Positions 1 to 13,300 of a stretch of 64,000 nucleotides of DNA are shown here, one piece after another. Both the position numbers and the translations under genes were made by a program. How positions within the stretch are numbered: the first letter of the stretch is position 1; each line of letters opens with the position of its first letter. The notes beneath the pieces were generated by a model, which worked only from the letters and a program-made list of their open reading frames with translations, had not been told where the DNA came from and ran no database searches. The stretch comes from Omphiscola glabra (lineage: Eukaryota; Mollusca; Gastropoda; Lymnaeidae). Location of the stretch: positions 2,405,365 to 2,469,364 of the forward strand of contig OZ024810.1 of NCBI GenBank assembly GCA_964017045.1, given 5' to 3'.

Positions 1-8
1 CATTGCAG

Positions 9-3000
9 TCCATTCAGATTGGAAAGATAGTAACCAAATTCAGGGATGACCTGAAGAAAAACCCAAAGCTATTGCAGGATAAAGTTAAGCAATATTTGAA
101 GGTTTGTGTTATATACATTTTATCAAATTGTTTTAAATTATATAGTGTTCTTTATAATAATAAAAAAAGGCTATACATTTAAAGGCGAAATAAAAATTGC
201 TTACAAAAATATTTACTTTAATTAGCCTTTTTAAATGTTATGTAGTTAGATTCCATCATAGGCTAGGTAAAAGACTTTGTTGTCATAATGATGTAAAAAT
301 AGTATTGTTTCAAATATTCTGAATTAATCACAAGAACTTTTCTATACATAAATTGTTTCTTGTGATAATTTCACATCACACTATTATCATACAGCTCAAT
401 AAACATATTGAACTCAAGCAGAGAAGGGCTAAGTAGTTTTCTTAGATTTTTTTATCCAAACTCGCTCTTTTGTATTCATCATACATCTTGAGCAACATAA
501 TATTTTTTGTTGGAAAATATGTATATAACAAAATGGCAGCCTATGTATATTTATTCTGATGATTTATAAAGAAAGTCTATTCAAATGAGTGATTATGTGT
601 AATAATTAATCTAATATGATAGGATACTGATTAACCTATTACCTGGGACTGCATTGAAAGATGGCTCTTCATTTTGTATACTTAATTATCTGTGCTCCAG
701 GACAACACACACAAGCTTGTGCTAACCATGCATCCAGACGAGACTTACATCAGCAACAAGGAAAATGCTGAGAAAGAAAAATTGGAGAAACTTGTGTCTG
801 CCTTGGATGACGAAGCCAAAGTACAGGTTCAAAGTAGAGGTAAAACTCAAGTGCGCTTATGCTGTAACATTTATTGTCTATGTCCTAAACACCAGTTGTG
901 CATTGCCCTTGAATACAAGGATACGACTATTTTATTCATAGCTATAATTGAATACATTATTTAGATACATCTTAATGTTTTTCAAAATGCTACCATATTA
1001 CTAAGAATGTCACTGTGTCCTCTTCATCTATTCATATTGACCATTTCACCCTTTCCAAATTTCATATTGAACTGAGTTGTTTGCATTGCATTGCAGGCAA
1101 ACAATTACTGGAGCTACAGAACAGCACTGAGGACCTTTCTTGCCTTCCATCTTTGAAAGTCACTGACCTGGACAAGAAAATTAAACCAGAACCCATTGAG
1201 ATCAAAGAAGCAGGTATTTATTATGATTGCTTTTGAAACCAAAAAGTTATAATTTTCATCTTTAATCTGCGGCTTATATTGTTTTTGTTGCTATGAATCT
1301 ACTTTAGCGACAAATTGTCAAATGTAAGCGTGCTGTGTTGTCAACACCTTTATTTATTTTTATAAAAAAAATTGAGTTATTTTGATATATACCACGAACA
1401 TACCCAAAACTAATAGGAACTCAATCCAGAGTCCCATATAAGTATAGATCTTCTGAGAGTGAATTGGACAAGGAATCATATGGTATGAATGTTGGATTTC
1501 TGTGAGCGAGGTGAAATGAATATGACCTTGATCTTTCTGCAGTGAGTTTCAGTTTAGAAATTATAAAGTTATTTGGGTTTATAGAAATTTAAAAAAAAAA
1601 AAAAATTCATTGGTGATCTACATTTTTCTTTATATAATGCCTATTAAATTCACTAGTATTCAAAAGTCAGCTAGTTCTAAAGGCAAACAAAACTATCTCC
1701 AAAATCACTTTCATTAAGAAAAAATGCAAATACATTAAGTTTTGTTTTTCAGGGTCAATGGCCGAGTTCTACAAGTTAGTTTTATCAAAAAACTTCAGAA
1801 AATTTCAGCTCAATTAAAAATAAAAAAAAAATGAAAACATGTTCACCTAAGTTTTATATAAAGAGGAAGTAAATCTCATTTGTTAGAGTTATCCCCCTTA
1901 AAAATAAAAGCGTAAAACTTCTGATTCGCATTTACAATATAAATTTTAGTACAAATCGATGATATCGGCTTAACACCACAGAAGCAATCATAATGACCGG
2001 TGGTCGGCCTGCTATGACAGTTTTGGGTTGAAGAGCTGAACAAATTCAAGGGAAAATTCCTTAAAAATTTAAAATCATTTGTTAAAAATTAACGAGTTCC
2101 CTGATATTCCATTTCATATTTAATTTAAAAAAATTTTTATTATCACCATAATTACGTATTATGAAGAGAAAAAAAAATCTTTTGGGATTGAAATTACTTT
2201 ACAAATAAAAAAAAATAACATGGATATGTATGTAACATCCATCAAAAGGACCAGCTTCTCCTCATATTTTTTCACACCTATTTACAATTTATATTTTAAC
2301 TCAGTTACTTTAGTATCCAAGTGATGATTCTTTGGCCTGCAAGCCCATTCTTTTTTTGTGTGTTCTGGATAAAGACAAACTGAACATTTGTAGAATTTGT
2401 TTACAACTAATTATGTCTCTAAAGCTGATCACTAACATTGACTAAAGTTCTTACCTATCATTACAAATCTTTTATTTTCTATAATCTAAAATACTAGATG
2501 CCTCTTTTTTCTGTTGACAGGTTGGTCATTCATACAAACTTGTGTACAGCCCACCAATGGAGTGACCTACCTCCGAATGGCCTCAAACCTTGAGGGACTT
2601 TCAGAGGAGCTCATGCCTTATGTGCCACTATTTTGTCAAGTGATAACAAGGTAAAACACCTCCACAAATATTGATTGAATTCTTTGAAAGATGGGCTCAA
2701 CAAAATACATTTTCAATTTATTCAAGTCATGGGTTTGAATAACATTTCATAACTTACCAACAAATAAACATAATAAAACTTCATATATATATTTATTTAT
2801 ATGCACTTATATAAGAAGTTTTTATAATGCACACTTATTCTGTTTGCTCCACAAATCAAATTTAATTTGTGTGTCTTAATCGTAAAAATGAAAAACTTGT
2901 GTAAATAAAAGCTTATTTATGCTTGGAAATAATACTTTTTTTATATTCAACATGGTCTGACACAATGTCATTTTTCACTTTTCTAGTATTGGTGCAGGGG

Positions 3001-3184
3001 GGCATGACTACTTATGGGTGTCCCAGCAACAAGAGTTATACACAGGGGGTCTGAGTGCATCCCCTTTGGTTGTGCCCCATCACACAGAAGCTGGCCGCAT
3101 ACAGCGAGCAGTTCTCTTTTCTTCCTATGCCCTAGAGAAAAACTTTAATAAAATGTTGGATCTATGGACCCTTGTCATTAACAG
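9..3184 (+). CDS. PITRM1: Presequence protease, mitochondrial (PreP/PITRM1), first five visible exons
   Basis: Five exons spliced GT-AG: 9-101, 701-839, 1097-1213, 2521-2650 and 2987-3184, with phases 0, 1, 1, 2, 2 that join without a stop. The translation follows the middle and C-terminal half of M16C presequence proteases, for example DNTHKLVLTMHPDE, QPTNGVTYLR, MPYVPLFCQV, TGGLSASP and AVLFSS. PreP/PITRM1 is a zinc metallopeptidase of the mitochondrial matrix that degrades cleaved targeting peptides and other unstructured peptides. The zinc-binding inverted motif (HxxEH) is in the N-terminal half, outside the window. The first exon is taken to begin after the acceptor-like CATTGCAG at 1-8, but coding could run on to the left. 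The last exon ends in AACAG|GTGAGAAC, a donor that also occurs about 20 more times in the array that follows. Family assignment is from recognised conserved segments; exon edges are from splice consensus and phase. Confidence 0.9.
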
Positions 3185-4262
3185 GTGAGAACTAAACTTG
3201 TTGTCCAAACTGTGACGGACCCTTGTCATTAACAGGTGAGAACTAAACTTGTTGTCCAAACTGTGACGGACCCTTGTCATTAACAGGTGAGAACTAAACT
3301 TGTTGTCCAAACTGTGACGGACCCTTGTCATTAACAGGTGAGAACTAAACTTGTTGTCCAAACTGTGACGGACCCTTGTCATTAACAGGTGAGAACTAAA
3401 CTTGTTGTCCAAACTGTGACGGACCCTTGTCATTAACAGGTGAGAACTAAACTTGTTGTCCAAACTGTGACGGACCCTTGTCATTAACAGGTGAGAACTA
3501 AACTTGTTGTCCAAACTGTGACGGACCCTTGTCATTAACAGGTGAGAACTGAACTTGTTGTCCAAACTGTGACGGACCCTTGTCATTAACAGGTGAGAAC
3601 TAAACTTGTTGTCCAAACTGTGACGGACCCTTGTCATTAACAGGTGAGAACTAAACTTGTTGTCCAAACTGTGACGGACCCTTGTCATTAACAGGTGAGA
3701 ACTAAACTTGTTGTCCAAACTGTGACGGACCCTTGTCATTAACAGGTGAGAACTGAACTTGTCCAAACTGTGACGGACCCTTGTCATTAACAGGTGAGAA
3801 CTAAACTTGTTGTCCAAACTGTGACAGACCCTTGTCATTAACAGGTGAGAACTAAACTTGTTGTCCAAACTGTGACGGACCCTTGTCATTAACAGGTGAG
3901 AACTAAACTAGTTGTCCAAACTGTGACAGACCCTTGTCATTAACAGGTGAGAACTGAACTTGTTGTCCAAACTGTGACAGACCCTTGTCATTAACAGGTG
4001 AGAACTGAACTTGTTGTCAAACTGTGACGGACCCTTGTCATTAACAGGTGAGAATTAAACTTGTTTCAAAACTGTGACGGATCCTTGTCATTAACAGGTG
4101 AGAACTAAACTTGTTGTCCTAACTGTGACAGACCTTTGTCATTAACAGGTGAGAATTAAACTTGTCCAAACTGTGACGGACCCTTGTCATTAACAGGCGA
4201 GAATTAAACTTGTTGTCCAAACTGTGACGCACCCTTGTCATTAACAGGTGAGAACTTAACTT
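3166..4262 (+). repeat. 51-bp minisatellite spanning a PITRM1 5' splice site (about 22 copies)
   Basis: The unit is 51 bp and reads GGACCCTTGTCATTAACAG followed by GTGAGAACTAAACTTGTTGT and 12 more bases. The first copy starts within the coding exon: its first 19 bases are the last codons of the exon ending at 3184, and the remaining 32 are intron. Later copies are nearly identical, with a few shortened units (for example near 3755, 4015 and 4165) and base changes that grow towards the right edge. Every copy carries AACAG|GTGAG except one with GCGAG near 4196. The 254-codon open frame on the minus strand here exists only because 51 is a multiple of 3 and is not a gene. Confidence 0.97.
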
Positions 4263-7200
4263 GTCAAAAGTTCACATCTCTCTCTCTTTTATTACCGGTT
4301 AGATCCTAGTATAGGCTAATATCTTTTTTCTTTTATTGAAACACAGCGAATATTTGCTTATTGCAAGCTAAATGATAATTTTTTATAACAAACATTTTAG
4401 AATACAATTAAATTCAAATAGCATAGATCATTTTCTGTTTGTTTTGTATTTTGAACACTTTATATTGACATCGTAAAATCATTTACAAATTATTTTCCAA
4501 ACATGTTTCCTGCTTTTAAAGAACTTAATTTACTCTTTTTATGTTCTTTCACTACTTTAACTTTCTATAGATGACATATCACATCTTGTTTAACCCATTT
4601 TTGTAGCCCTAGAACTCTACTCTTTATTATCATAGTCAAATCCACTTGTCTTAATATTTTTTAAAACTAATACCTACAATAATACTATAAGATGCCGATT
4701 GATATGCATGAAGGATGAACATTAACGTTTAAAAAAAAAAAATTAACAGTTATTACTTGTTCTAGAAATAGAAATACAGATAAGAAGCATTTAAAAAAAC
4801 AAACAAATGCTGTCCCAGTTTAGATTGTTATTCAAAGACTTAAAGTTAGAAAACTTTTAGAAAACCAACTTTGAGTACAGTCGAACCCGCTTATCTCGAC
4901 CTCGGTTAAGGGGAGGTGCGGGTGAGAAATGGACGAAATTGTCAAATTTTGAAAAAAAAAATAATATTGTTTATTTGGTTTTATTAACCATTTCTTTATT
5001 GAAATTTTATATTTGTTTTTACAAAAGTAAGTTGTAAAATATAATAAATTACAATTTTCCTGACCCTATCAATCAGAAAAATGTCAAAATTGTCCGATTG
5101 TTTAGTGTTTTTACCGCTTTGTTATGATTATTTCGAACCGCCCAATCCCAACGTATTTGGTATGGTTGGAAAGTTGGTGATTTCCGGTTTTAGATAAACT
5201 CAACGTTTCGTCACAAAGAAAATTACGAAAGCAACCGAAGCATTCAATCGGCGATAAAATCTCGCAAAATTGGGTATTTTCCTGACATTCTTCGTGTATC
5301 ACGTGATCTAGCTCTGACCTTTGATTAAAATAACCATTTTGATTGGTCCCTGTGTAGGAACTCAGTTTGTAATAAATACTTCCGGTATAAACAAATCGTT
5401 GCTAATTTCGTGAGGCCTAGCAATCTCGATGGTCATTTGTCGCAAATAAAAACATTTGAGGAGGTAAAAAAAACACTAAATAAGTAAATAACCAAACAAA
5501 ATGATTTGGCTGTGATTAATTGCCATGAAAAACACAATAAATTATACTTCTTCTATTTCGGAGAAGACTAAGACTGAGTACACTAAGCTACTAAACTAAA
5601 CTAAAGAGTCCTAGTACTAGTCCTACTCGGATCGTAGTCACTTCAAGCACCTCTACGCTACTTCACTAGCAGGAAGAAGATAGAAAATGCCATCCCAATA
5701 AATTCAATAATAATGGTAAGTCGTTTTGTCACTTAGATTCAATTTTAATATACGCTTTCAATTAGTCCTAAGGCTAAGCGTATACTCACTATTTTACAAT
5801 GTTTGAACAAGGCTTATACTTTTATTATTTTTAGTAAACACTGTTACTGTTAGCTTAGTGATAGTTACAGTAGACTAATAAACAATTTATTAATTTAGTA
5901 AATGTGATATTTGAACTACATTGTACTATATTTATAGTATAGCTATTGACTATTGATATAATATAATAGTAATATTTTACATTTCTTATTTTTCTTATCG
6001 CGTCACACACATGACATTTTGTTTTATTTTATTCTGAAGCCCTAACATTCTAACAAAATTTGCTTGAAATACTTGTCAACAAGTACGACCTATCATTCAC
6101 TAATGTCCTGAGCCTTATATTTTATTGTTGAGAAGCTTTTAATAAAAAAATATCTAACTACAAGTTTATTGTTTTCAGGAATGATTGAGGAGACGCGCAA
6201 TGAGTTTGCGGATCTCAATGGAATACAACATGCATTATATTTGCTGTTGATAAACTACACTGATCTGTTGTGTCTTGGCCCATTTAGCCCAAATGACAAT
6301 TTCTACATGAAAAAAGAAAGAGTGCCCTAAGTATGTGTTACATTTGTTACAGATTCCTCGTCGCAACATACTTTCGATACATCGAAATAATAGTAAACTC
6401 AGGCAGAGGATGCAAGAGAAGACTAACACAGATTAATTCACAAGGCTCATTATATGTTATTCAAGGACAAAAAGAATAAGACTGCAGTTGAAAGGAACAC
6501 ATCAATAATAACCTTGTTTCAACATTGTATCTCTATGCAATGTGATTTGCAACATGATTAGTGTTAAAATTTGACACAGTAACTAATAAGTTTTTTTCAA
6601 TGGAGTGATCACTCATGAGTTTTCTGGCTCACATAAAAAAACTGTTAATAAGCTGTTGAGAAAATACCTGTTGCAACTCAAGTGATTCAAAAGTTGTGTA
6701 GAATTCAGAAATTTTTTCGAATCTCAATATTCATTCCGTCTTTGAACTTACAGAACTTACAATTTTTCTACAAGACCAAGAGGTTCATTTTCAGGATACA
6801 TTGACAATGCCAAATAACTATTTGGAAATTGCATTTTCAAATAAATTAATTTTATGGTTTTGAAGACTTTTATAAAGCTGAAATTCTTCAAAATGAGCAA
6901 ATTATTATTTTTTCGACAAAAACAGAATAATAGATAATAATACATCAATCGCAGGGAAAAGTTGAGTGGTCAGGAAAAAAAGACAAAACAACCTGGAAAA
7001 GGATAATAAATGTCCACAATAGGATAATAAAAAGTTTTCAGTCCAATCTGAATATAAATATTCTATTTTTAATTGATATTTTCATTGTTTTTGTCGTTCT
7101 TCTTAGTTATTTCAGTTTTCTCGTTTTCAATATTTTTGGTCACCAATATTCCTATAACTTTTTTATTTATTATCCAAACCTCACCAAATTTTCACAGTAT

Positions 7201-8037
7201 GTTTATAGACCAATATTAAACATTTGAATAACCTAGAATTAAGATAACTATCTTAGAAAAGGAAATATTTCAAAAATAATTCACCCACACCCCAATTTTT
7301 TGAAAAAAAATGGGGGCACAATTTGTGACCCTGTTGATTTATAACTAGTTATTACATCTAAAAGTCCTGTTATACAAAGATTTATTATAGGTTAAATAAT
7401 CTATGTTTAAAATCTGATAGCAATAACTTAATATTTGTAAAAGCCTTAGTGTTTTGAAAAACACTAACAGAAGTGAAATTGCGGAGGTTTTTATGGGTTA
7501 CAAAGGCAACCAATGGACATTTTTTTTTTTAAAACCTGTTTTCTACCTCATTTACAATACCCAATATGGTGTAGATAAAAAAATTCCCATACGAAGCTAA
7601 ACAAAAATTTTAGATTTTTCACCCACACCTCCCCTTAACTGGCCAACCCTGTTAAGTCGACGTCTTTGGCGTGGAACCGCCAGATTCTCTCTTTGTCTTA
7701 GCATTTTCTCATCGGTTATGTCGATTCTTTTATGTCGCCGAACCCTAATATCTCGAGCACAAAAGAGGGCCAAATTTGCCACTTAACGTTGGTTATCTCA
7801 ATCCCCATGACCAATCGCCAGCTTTTGAAAATGTTAGTTATCGATGCCACGAAAGGAAACCACAAACTTGACTAAGCAATGCATTGGAATCAATCAGTAT
7901 AATATTTTAATTTGAGGTTAAAAAACCCGGTAGAGTTCATATTATAATGGGTCATCATTTGCCGTGTGCAATGTGTCATGGCCATGCGCATGGGCAACCA
8001 TTCACAGTCACTTGCATAATGGCTATACCGTACTACT

Positions 8038-9564
8038 GTGTATATGTATGGCATCCTTCCGTCTTCACGAGACGATGGAGTAGCTATATTGTAGTCCTAC
8101 ACTTCGACGAGTGGCTCACTAGGCCAATCCGGGAATGACAATCCCGTCTGCATTTCACGCAGGAGAATGATGATTCCTGGTTAATTTTGGCCTTCTGTGC
8201 TGTTCTTTTTCTTGCAAGGGCTTCGTTCCGCACATCTTCTGCCTTTTTCACTCCTTCATACACTGCCGTTCGCCAGCTGGAACGTTGTTCAGCAATGATC
8301 TCCCATTTATTGACTTCAATGTTCGCTTCCTTCATGCTCTTTTTGCAAACGTCCATATATCTCAGGCGAGGCCGTCCAATAAGTCTTGTCCCTTTTGCCA
8401 ACTCTCCATACAACAGCATCTTTGGAATACGGCCTTTCTCCATTCTCCTTACGTGGCCTAACCAGCGAAGGCGCTTCTTGCTAAGAGCGGAGAATATGCT
8501 ACACATTTTGGAACGCTCAAAGACCTCTGTGTTGGTCACCTTGTCCTGCCATCGGATGCGTAGAATGCGACGCAGACATCGTTGATGGAAGCTGTTGAGT
8601 TTCCGCTCGTGACTGGTATATGTGGTCCATACTTCACTGCCATATAGGAGCGTACTAAGCACGCATGCCTGATAGACACTTAGCTTTGTTTTGTCAGTTA
8701 GATTGAGATTATTCCACACCCGCTTATTCAGTTTAGCCATAGTTGCTGCTGCTTTTGCGATCCTGATTTTTATCTCTTCATCAATGGAGAGAGAACTAGA
8801 TATATTGGATTCAAGGTATGTGAAATGCTCAACAGCCGACAGATTATGGCCCTCAATAGTTATAATTGGAGGGGACGGCGCTTCTTGCATCATGACATGA
8901 GTTTTCTGTAGACTAATTAACAATCCAAACTCTTTACAAGCGTGTGATAGACGGTTAACTAGCCGCTGAAGACCTTCTTCTGTGTGAGATGTTAAGGCGG
9001 CATCGTCAGCGAACAGTAGTTCACGAATTAGTACCCTTTTTACTTTGGTCTTTGCACGAAAGCAAGCGATATTGAACAGCCTACCATCAGATCTGGTATG
9101 TATGTACACTCCATCTTCACAGTCCTTGAAAGCAAATTGAAGGAGCATCGAGAAGAAAATGGAGAAGAGAGTTGGTGCCAGTACACAACCCTGTTTTACT
9201 CCGCTGCTGACTGGGAATGCCTCAGAGACAGCGCCATTGAATGTGACTGTGCTGTGCATGTTTTTGTGAAATGATTGTATGATTGTGAGCAGTCGTGGGG
9301 GACAACCTATTCTTTGTAAGATACTGAACAGGCCATTCCGACTTACCAAGTCAAATGCCTTTGTCAGATCTATAAAAGCGATATAAAGAGGCATATGCTG
9401 TTCACGACACTTCTCCTGCATTTGGCGTAACGAGAATATCATGTCTATAGTTGAGCGACCACTCCGGAAGCCACACTGGGATTCTGGATAGATGCGGTTA
9501 GCCAGACTCTGTAATCGTTTTAAGGCAACACGGGCAAAGGTCTTTCCAACTAAACCATGGAAAT
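8038..9564 (-). mobile_element. 5'-truncated non-LTR retrotransposon with 12-bp target site duplication
   Basis: The 12-bp sequence TACCGTACTACT occurs at 8026-8037 and again at 9565-9576, directly flanking a block that encodes the C-terminal part of a reverse transcriptase on the minus strand. This is the signature of target-primed reverse transcription with 5' truncation: coding begins abruptly within the RT domain near 9560. The insertion lies inside the pogo-like element of the PITRM1 intron and is therefore younger than it. Confidence 0.85.
8084..9559 (-). pseudogene. Reverse transcriptase C-terminal part of a non-LTR retrotransposon (5'-truncated)
   Basis: On the minus strand the frame is open from about 9559 (the first Met, at 9442, is internal and not a true start) to a stop at 8084. 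It carries RT motifs in order: CGFRSGRSTIDMI, IAFIDLTKAFDLVSR (palm motif with its aspartate), SGVKQGCVLAP, and the catalytic LLFADDAAL (FADD box). These are followed by YGSEVWTTY, HQRCLRRILRIRWQDK and RLRWLGHVRRM, the usual tail of APE-type non-LTR elements. The protein ends in a cysteine/histidine finger (FSCVKCRRDCHSRIGLVSH) near the C-terminus. The endonuclease and the N-terminal RT are missing, so this copy cannot move by itself. The frame itself is intact, suggesting recent insertion. The exact clade (RTE-like or I-like) is not settled. Confidence 0.88.
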
Positions 9565-10301
9565 TACCGTACTACTATCTCATTCATAAAAGGTTGGCGT
9601 GTGCAAAAACTATTAAAACTAGATCAGGGAAAGCTTTAATTAATTAGTCATGCGCCAAAGTTGAAAGTTCAAAATAAGTAGTTCCCCAAAAGTATTTTAG
9701 TAATTAGTAATAAGGTGATGCGTTGCCTTATATAGCATATACCGGTATAATGGTTGCCGCAGATTTGGTAAACAGAAAAGCCTTATATTAATACATTATA
9801 TTAAATTTACTGGTATACATAGTGCATAGTTAATTTAGATAAATTATAATTTATATATAATTGTATAATATTATTTTTAATACAGCATTAGTTCTGTAAA
9901 TAATAGTTGTATAAAATTATCATTAAAGCGAGAGTTATTTAGCTCGTGACGCAAACAGCGGAATTGGGTCACAGAATGTGGCGATGCGGTCCATGATAAA
10001 AAAGGACAAAGGAAGTCGTGCTTTAAAAATAACTTTAAAACTTCAACAGCTAAAATTATGATTTTGGTGTATTAATTCTGTAAAAAACGCTGTTGTGTAA
10101 AAAAAAAACTACGAAAACACGTGCATGTACATTCTCATTTATTAACGCACATCATGTACATAAATAAATTTAAAGACATGTTAATATTTTGCCGCCATAT
10201 TGGTTTTCGTTTATCTCAATCATCGGTTATCTCGACGCTTTTTGGCAAACCCTGAGGCCGTCGACATAACCGGGTTGTACTGTATTTACTTTCTTCCACA
10301 G

Positions 10302-13300
10302 CCCTGATTTCTCAGACTCCAACAGGCTGTCAACTTTGATCAGGATGGCTGCTAGTGATTTGGCCTCCAGTCTCTCTGACAGTGGACATCACTATGCCAT
10401 AACTAGCTCTGCCTCAACATTAAATGTAGTGGGCTCTATTCAAGAAAATTTCTTTGGATTTTCCCAGGTAGTACATCAAGAAAATAGAAAATGTCTACAT
10501 CAACTCTTTACATTAAAAAAAAAACCCCTAGAGATTTTATTCTGCAATACTTGAAAAGGTCATTAGAATCAATGAGTTAATTTTGAGACAAGGGTTGTCA
10601 AATGTTTGTTGTGAGTTCTTGATGCACTATTATTAAGTAGAGCAAGTGAATCCTGTTAAAGAAACTCAACTAAGAGTGATGATGATTGGTCCAAAGTTGA
10701 GTGGGGGTGATTAAATTGGTGTGTGTGTGTATATATTAGGAGAGTCTGAACATATAAGAAATATGATTAGTGATGAAGAACTCATGACAGAACATGCCGT
10801 GGAAATATATGCGGATCAGGAGAAACGGCTTCAAGTGAAATTCTTCACTTGACTCACTAATTAGATGGAACTTAGAAATTTAGAGAGTAGTAAACCTTGT
10901 GAGCTGGTTTGTTTACAGTACTGTCTAAACAGTTGCATTATATACCCTGGTGTGTAGTTTCTCCATCCTATGTTACCCGCCATTTAAACAGAATTACATC
11001 CATGTTTCGACTTCTTGGAGTTATTAATTTTTTTATATCTTTAAATAGCATTTGTTTTATTGACTTTAGGTGCAGACCATGAAAAGTGTGGCTGAAAAGG
11101 CTGACCTTACTGAAATTATCTACAAATTACAAGCCATTGGGGAAGTAGTCTTGGACAAGTCCTCAATAAGGTTACAGGACATAGCATTTAATTACCTACA
11201 TGCTGTCAAAAATGTGACTTGAAGTTATTTTGCCATTTATCATCAATTTACATGGCTTATATGTCTAATGTTCCCAGCCTTCATTTATAAGCTTTCTCTG
11301 CTCTGTCTAATCTTAGCCAAAACTTAAAAGGCTAACAGGATATAATATTGAAAATTATTGTGACTTTACTCATTAAATTTTTAATGTTAATCAAAGCGAT
11401 TTGGCAAAGATTTATTTACTGTTTACAAAACTTGATAACTTGGACTAACCAACACATGGGGTGTTCACAATCTTTTTTACTTATTATTTTTTATAAATTA
11501 AACTTAGATAAATATGATGTTTCCTTTTATTCAGAGTATGGGTCTGTATAGGATTTTTATTCCTTAGAATGTGTCTCTGAGTATGTAGTCAGATACGTTA
11601 CATTTGTTTATTTCAGACTTTCTTTAAATGCAACCCCAGCATCTTTGGACAGGTCAGTCCAAGGGATCAAAACTTTCTTAGGTCACTTAAAAGGCGAAGC
11701 TGAAATGACTAATATATTTCCTGAAGTAAGTTTAAATCATTTATATGACTATATCTGCTTGCCCACATCAGTTTTGACAAGTTATTTTGTTACCTTCAAT
11801 GGACAAGTATTTGGGGAGGGGGGGGAGCAGATGATACTGCCAGGGATCCGGTTAGAACAATAATTATTATATACACATTTAAAAAACATGTACATACAAT
11901 TGTTTAAACAAGATATTACTATGACTACCTTCTCCTCCCTAAACATGGTGACTTTTTGTTCACAGGTCGATCAGATCAAAGTAGCCTCACATAAGACCCA
12001 GTATGAACTTCCCTTCAATGTCAATTATATGGCCAAAAGTTATCCAGGAGTCCGTTATACTGAAAAAGATTACACTCCGTGAGTAGATTTTTGCTTCAAA
12101 TATATTGTGAACAAGTGACTTAGCTCCTTCCTGACAGCAATGGTACTTGCATAATTAATTTATATTCCTGGGAAAGGTAAGTAATTTTATTTTGCAATTG
12201 ATTTATATTTGTAAAAATGTTTAAGCTGTTTAATATTATTTAATATTAATGAATTGAGGATAAGTGCATCCAGAGATGAATTAGTTTTAATAAAAAATTT
12301 AACATTAACTGCGAACAAATAATGAGCAATGACAAAAAAAATGATTTTTTGCACCTCTGATGAATGTATATATATACACACACCATACTAAAGCACACAT
12401 AGACTGAAAATGAAACACATAAAAATTTCCATACAAAAAAAAGTGAAATCACAAAATGACACCATCACCGGAAGTCTCGATGGACACAAGATTTTGTTGC
12501 TATTTTTAAATAAAAATGAGAGTGTGTGTTGCTTTGAGGCGGGATGCATTTGTCCTAACTCATGAAGATCACATTCAGTCCCAACCCTCAGGAATGAGTT
12601 AAGATTTAAGTTTTTATTTTAAACCATGTTATGAGACCAGTACAAATGCAGCAAACTTTAACTTATAAAAATTGACTTGTTTTTTGTCCCTACTATTTTT
12701 ATGAATTGCCTTTTTTTTAACATATGATACAAATTATTTATTTCAGATTAACTGTTTTAGCGAACTTGATGACCAGGAAATTTTTACACAGAGAAATTCG
12801 GTAAGTGTGAGAAATAATAATAATAAATCTGACCAAATCTGGTAAATATCCAGGATTTCTACAGGCTCAATCAATGATAAACAGATATGCAACTATGAGA
12901 GATGTCCCAAAATCTCTTTGCATACAATAAGAAAATTTAGGTATCAAAGTTCTGTTTAACATGTAAGATGCTATTGTATTTGATGAAAACCATTTTTTTA
13001 ATAATTTCCTATTTTACTATTTTGTTAAATGTTTAAATTGTTCATTTTTTGTTTGTTTGTTTTTTTTTTTGCAATAACTTTTTATTACTGAATTCTTTGT
13101 TCCTCCAGAGAAAAAGGTGGAGCCTATGGCAGTGGAGCCAAACTGGACTCAGGAGTTTTTAGCTTCTATTCTTACAGGTGAGTTAATACAGTCAAAGTAA
13201 CAATTCAACCAACTAGGGATTTTAGATTGAATATGACAGTCAAAGTTATTTAATTCTGAGAGGATAAAATTCGATAAAATTTGTATAAGAGAAATTATAT

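Larger units (their letters stand above)
4877..10282. mobile_element. pogo/Tigger-like (Tc1-mariner) DNA transposon, non-coding remnant with nested insertions
   Basis: The left end reads TA|CAGTCGAACCCGCTTATCTC (from 4877). The right end, reverse-complemented, reads CAGTACAACCCGGTTATGTC (from 10282), and it is followed by TA. Imperfect terminal inverted repeats starting CAGT.AACCC with a TA duplication fit the pogo/Tigger branch of Tc1-mariner. An inverted copy of the sub-terminal sequence (4905-4955, containing GTTAAGGGGAGGTG) recurs at about 7600-7645, and further TIR-like pieces (ATGTCG, ATCTCGAG) occur at 7650-7800 and 10205-10240, so this is probably a composite of two or more related elements. 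I see no transposase frame. A non-LTR element sits inside at 8038-9564. The outer pairing of the two ends is inference; they could belong to separate copies. Confidence 0.6.

Noticed and set aside
8187..8900. Plus-strand frames opposite the reverse transcriptase
   Set aside because: Antisense shadows of the minus-strand RT coding sequence.
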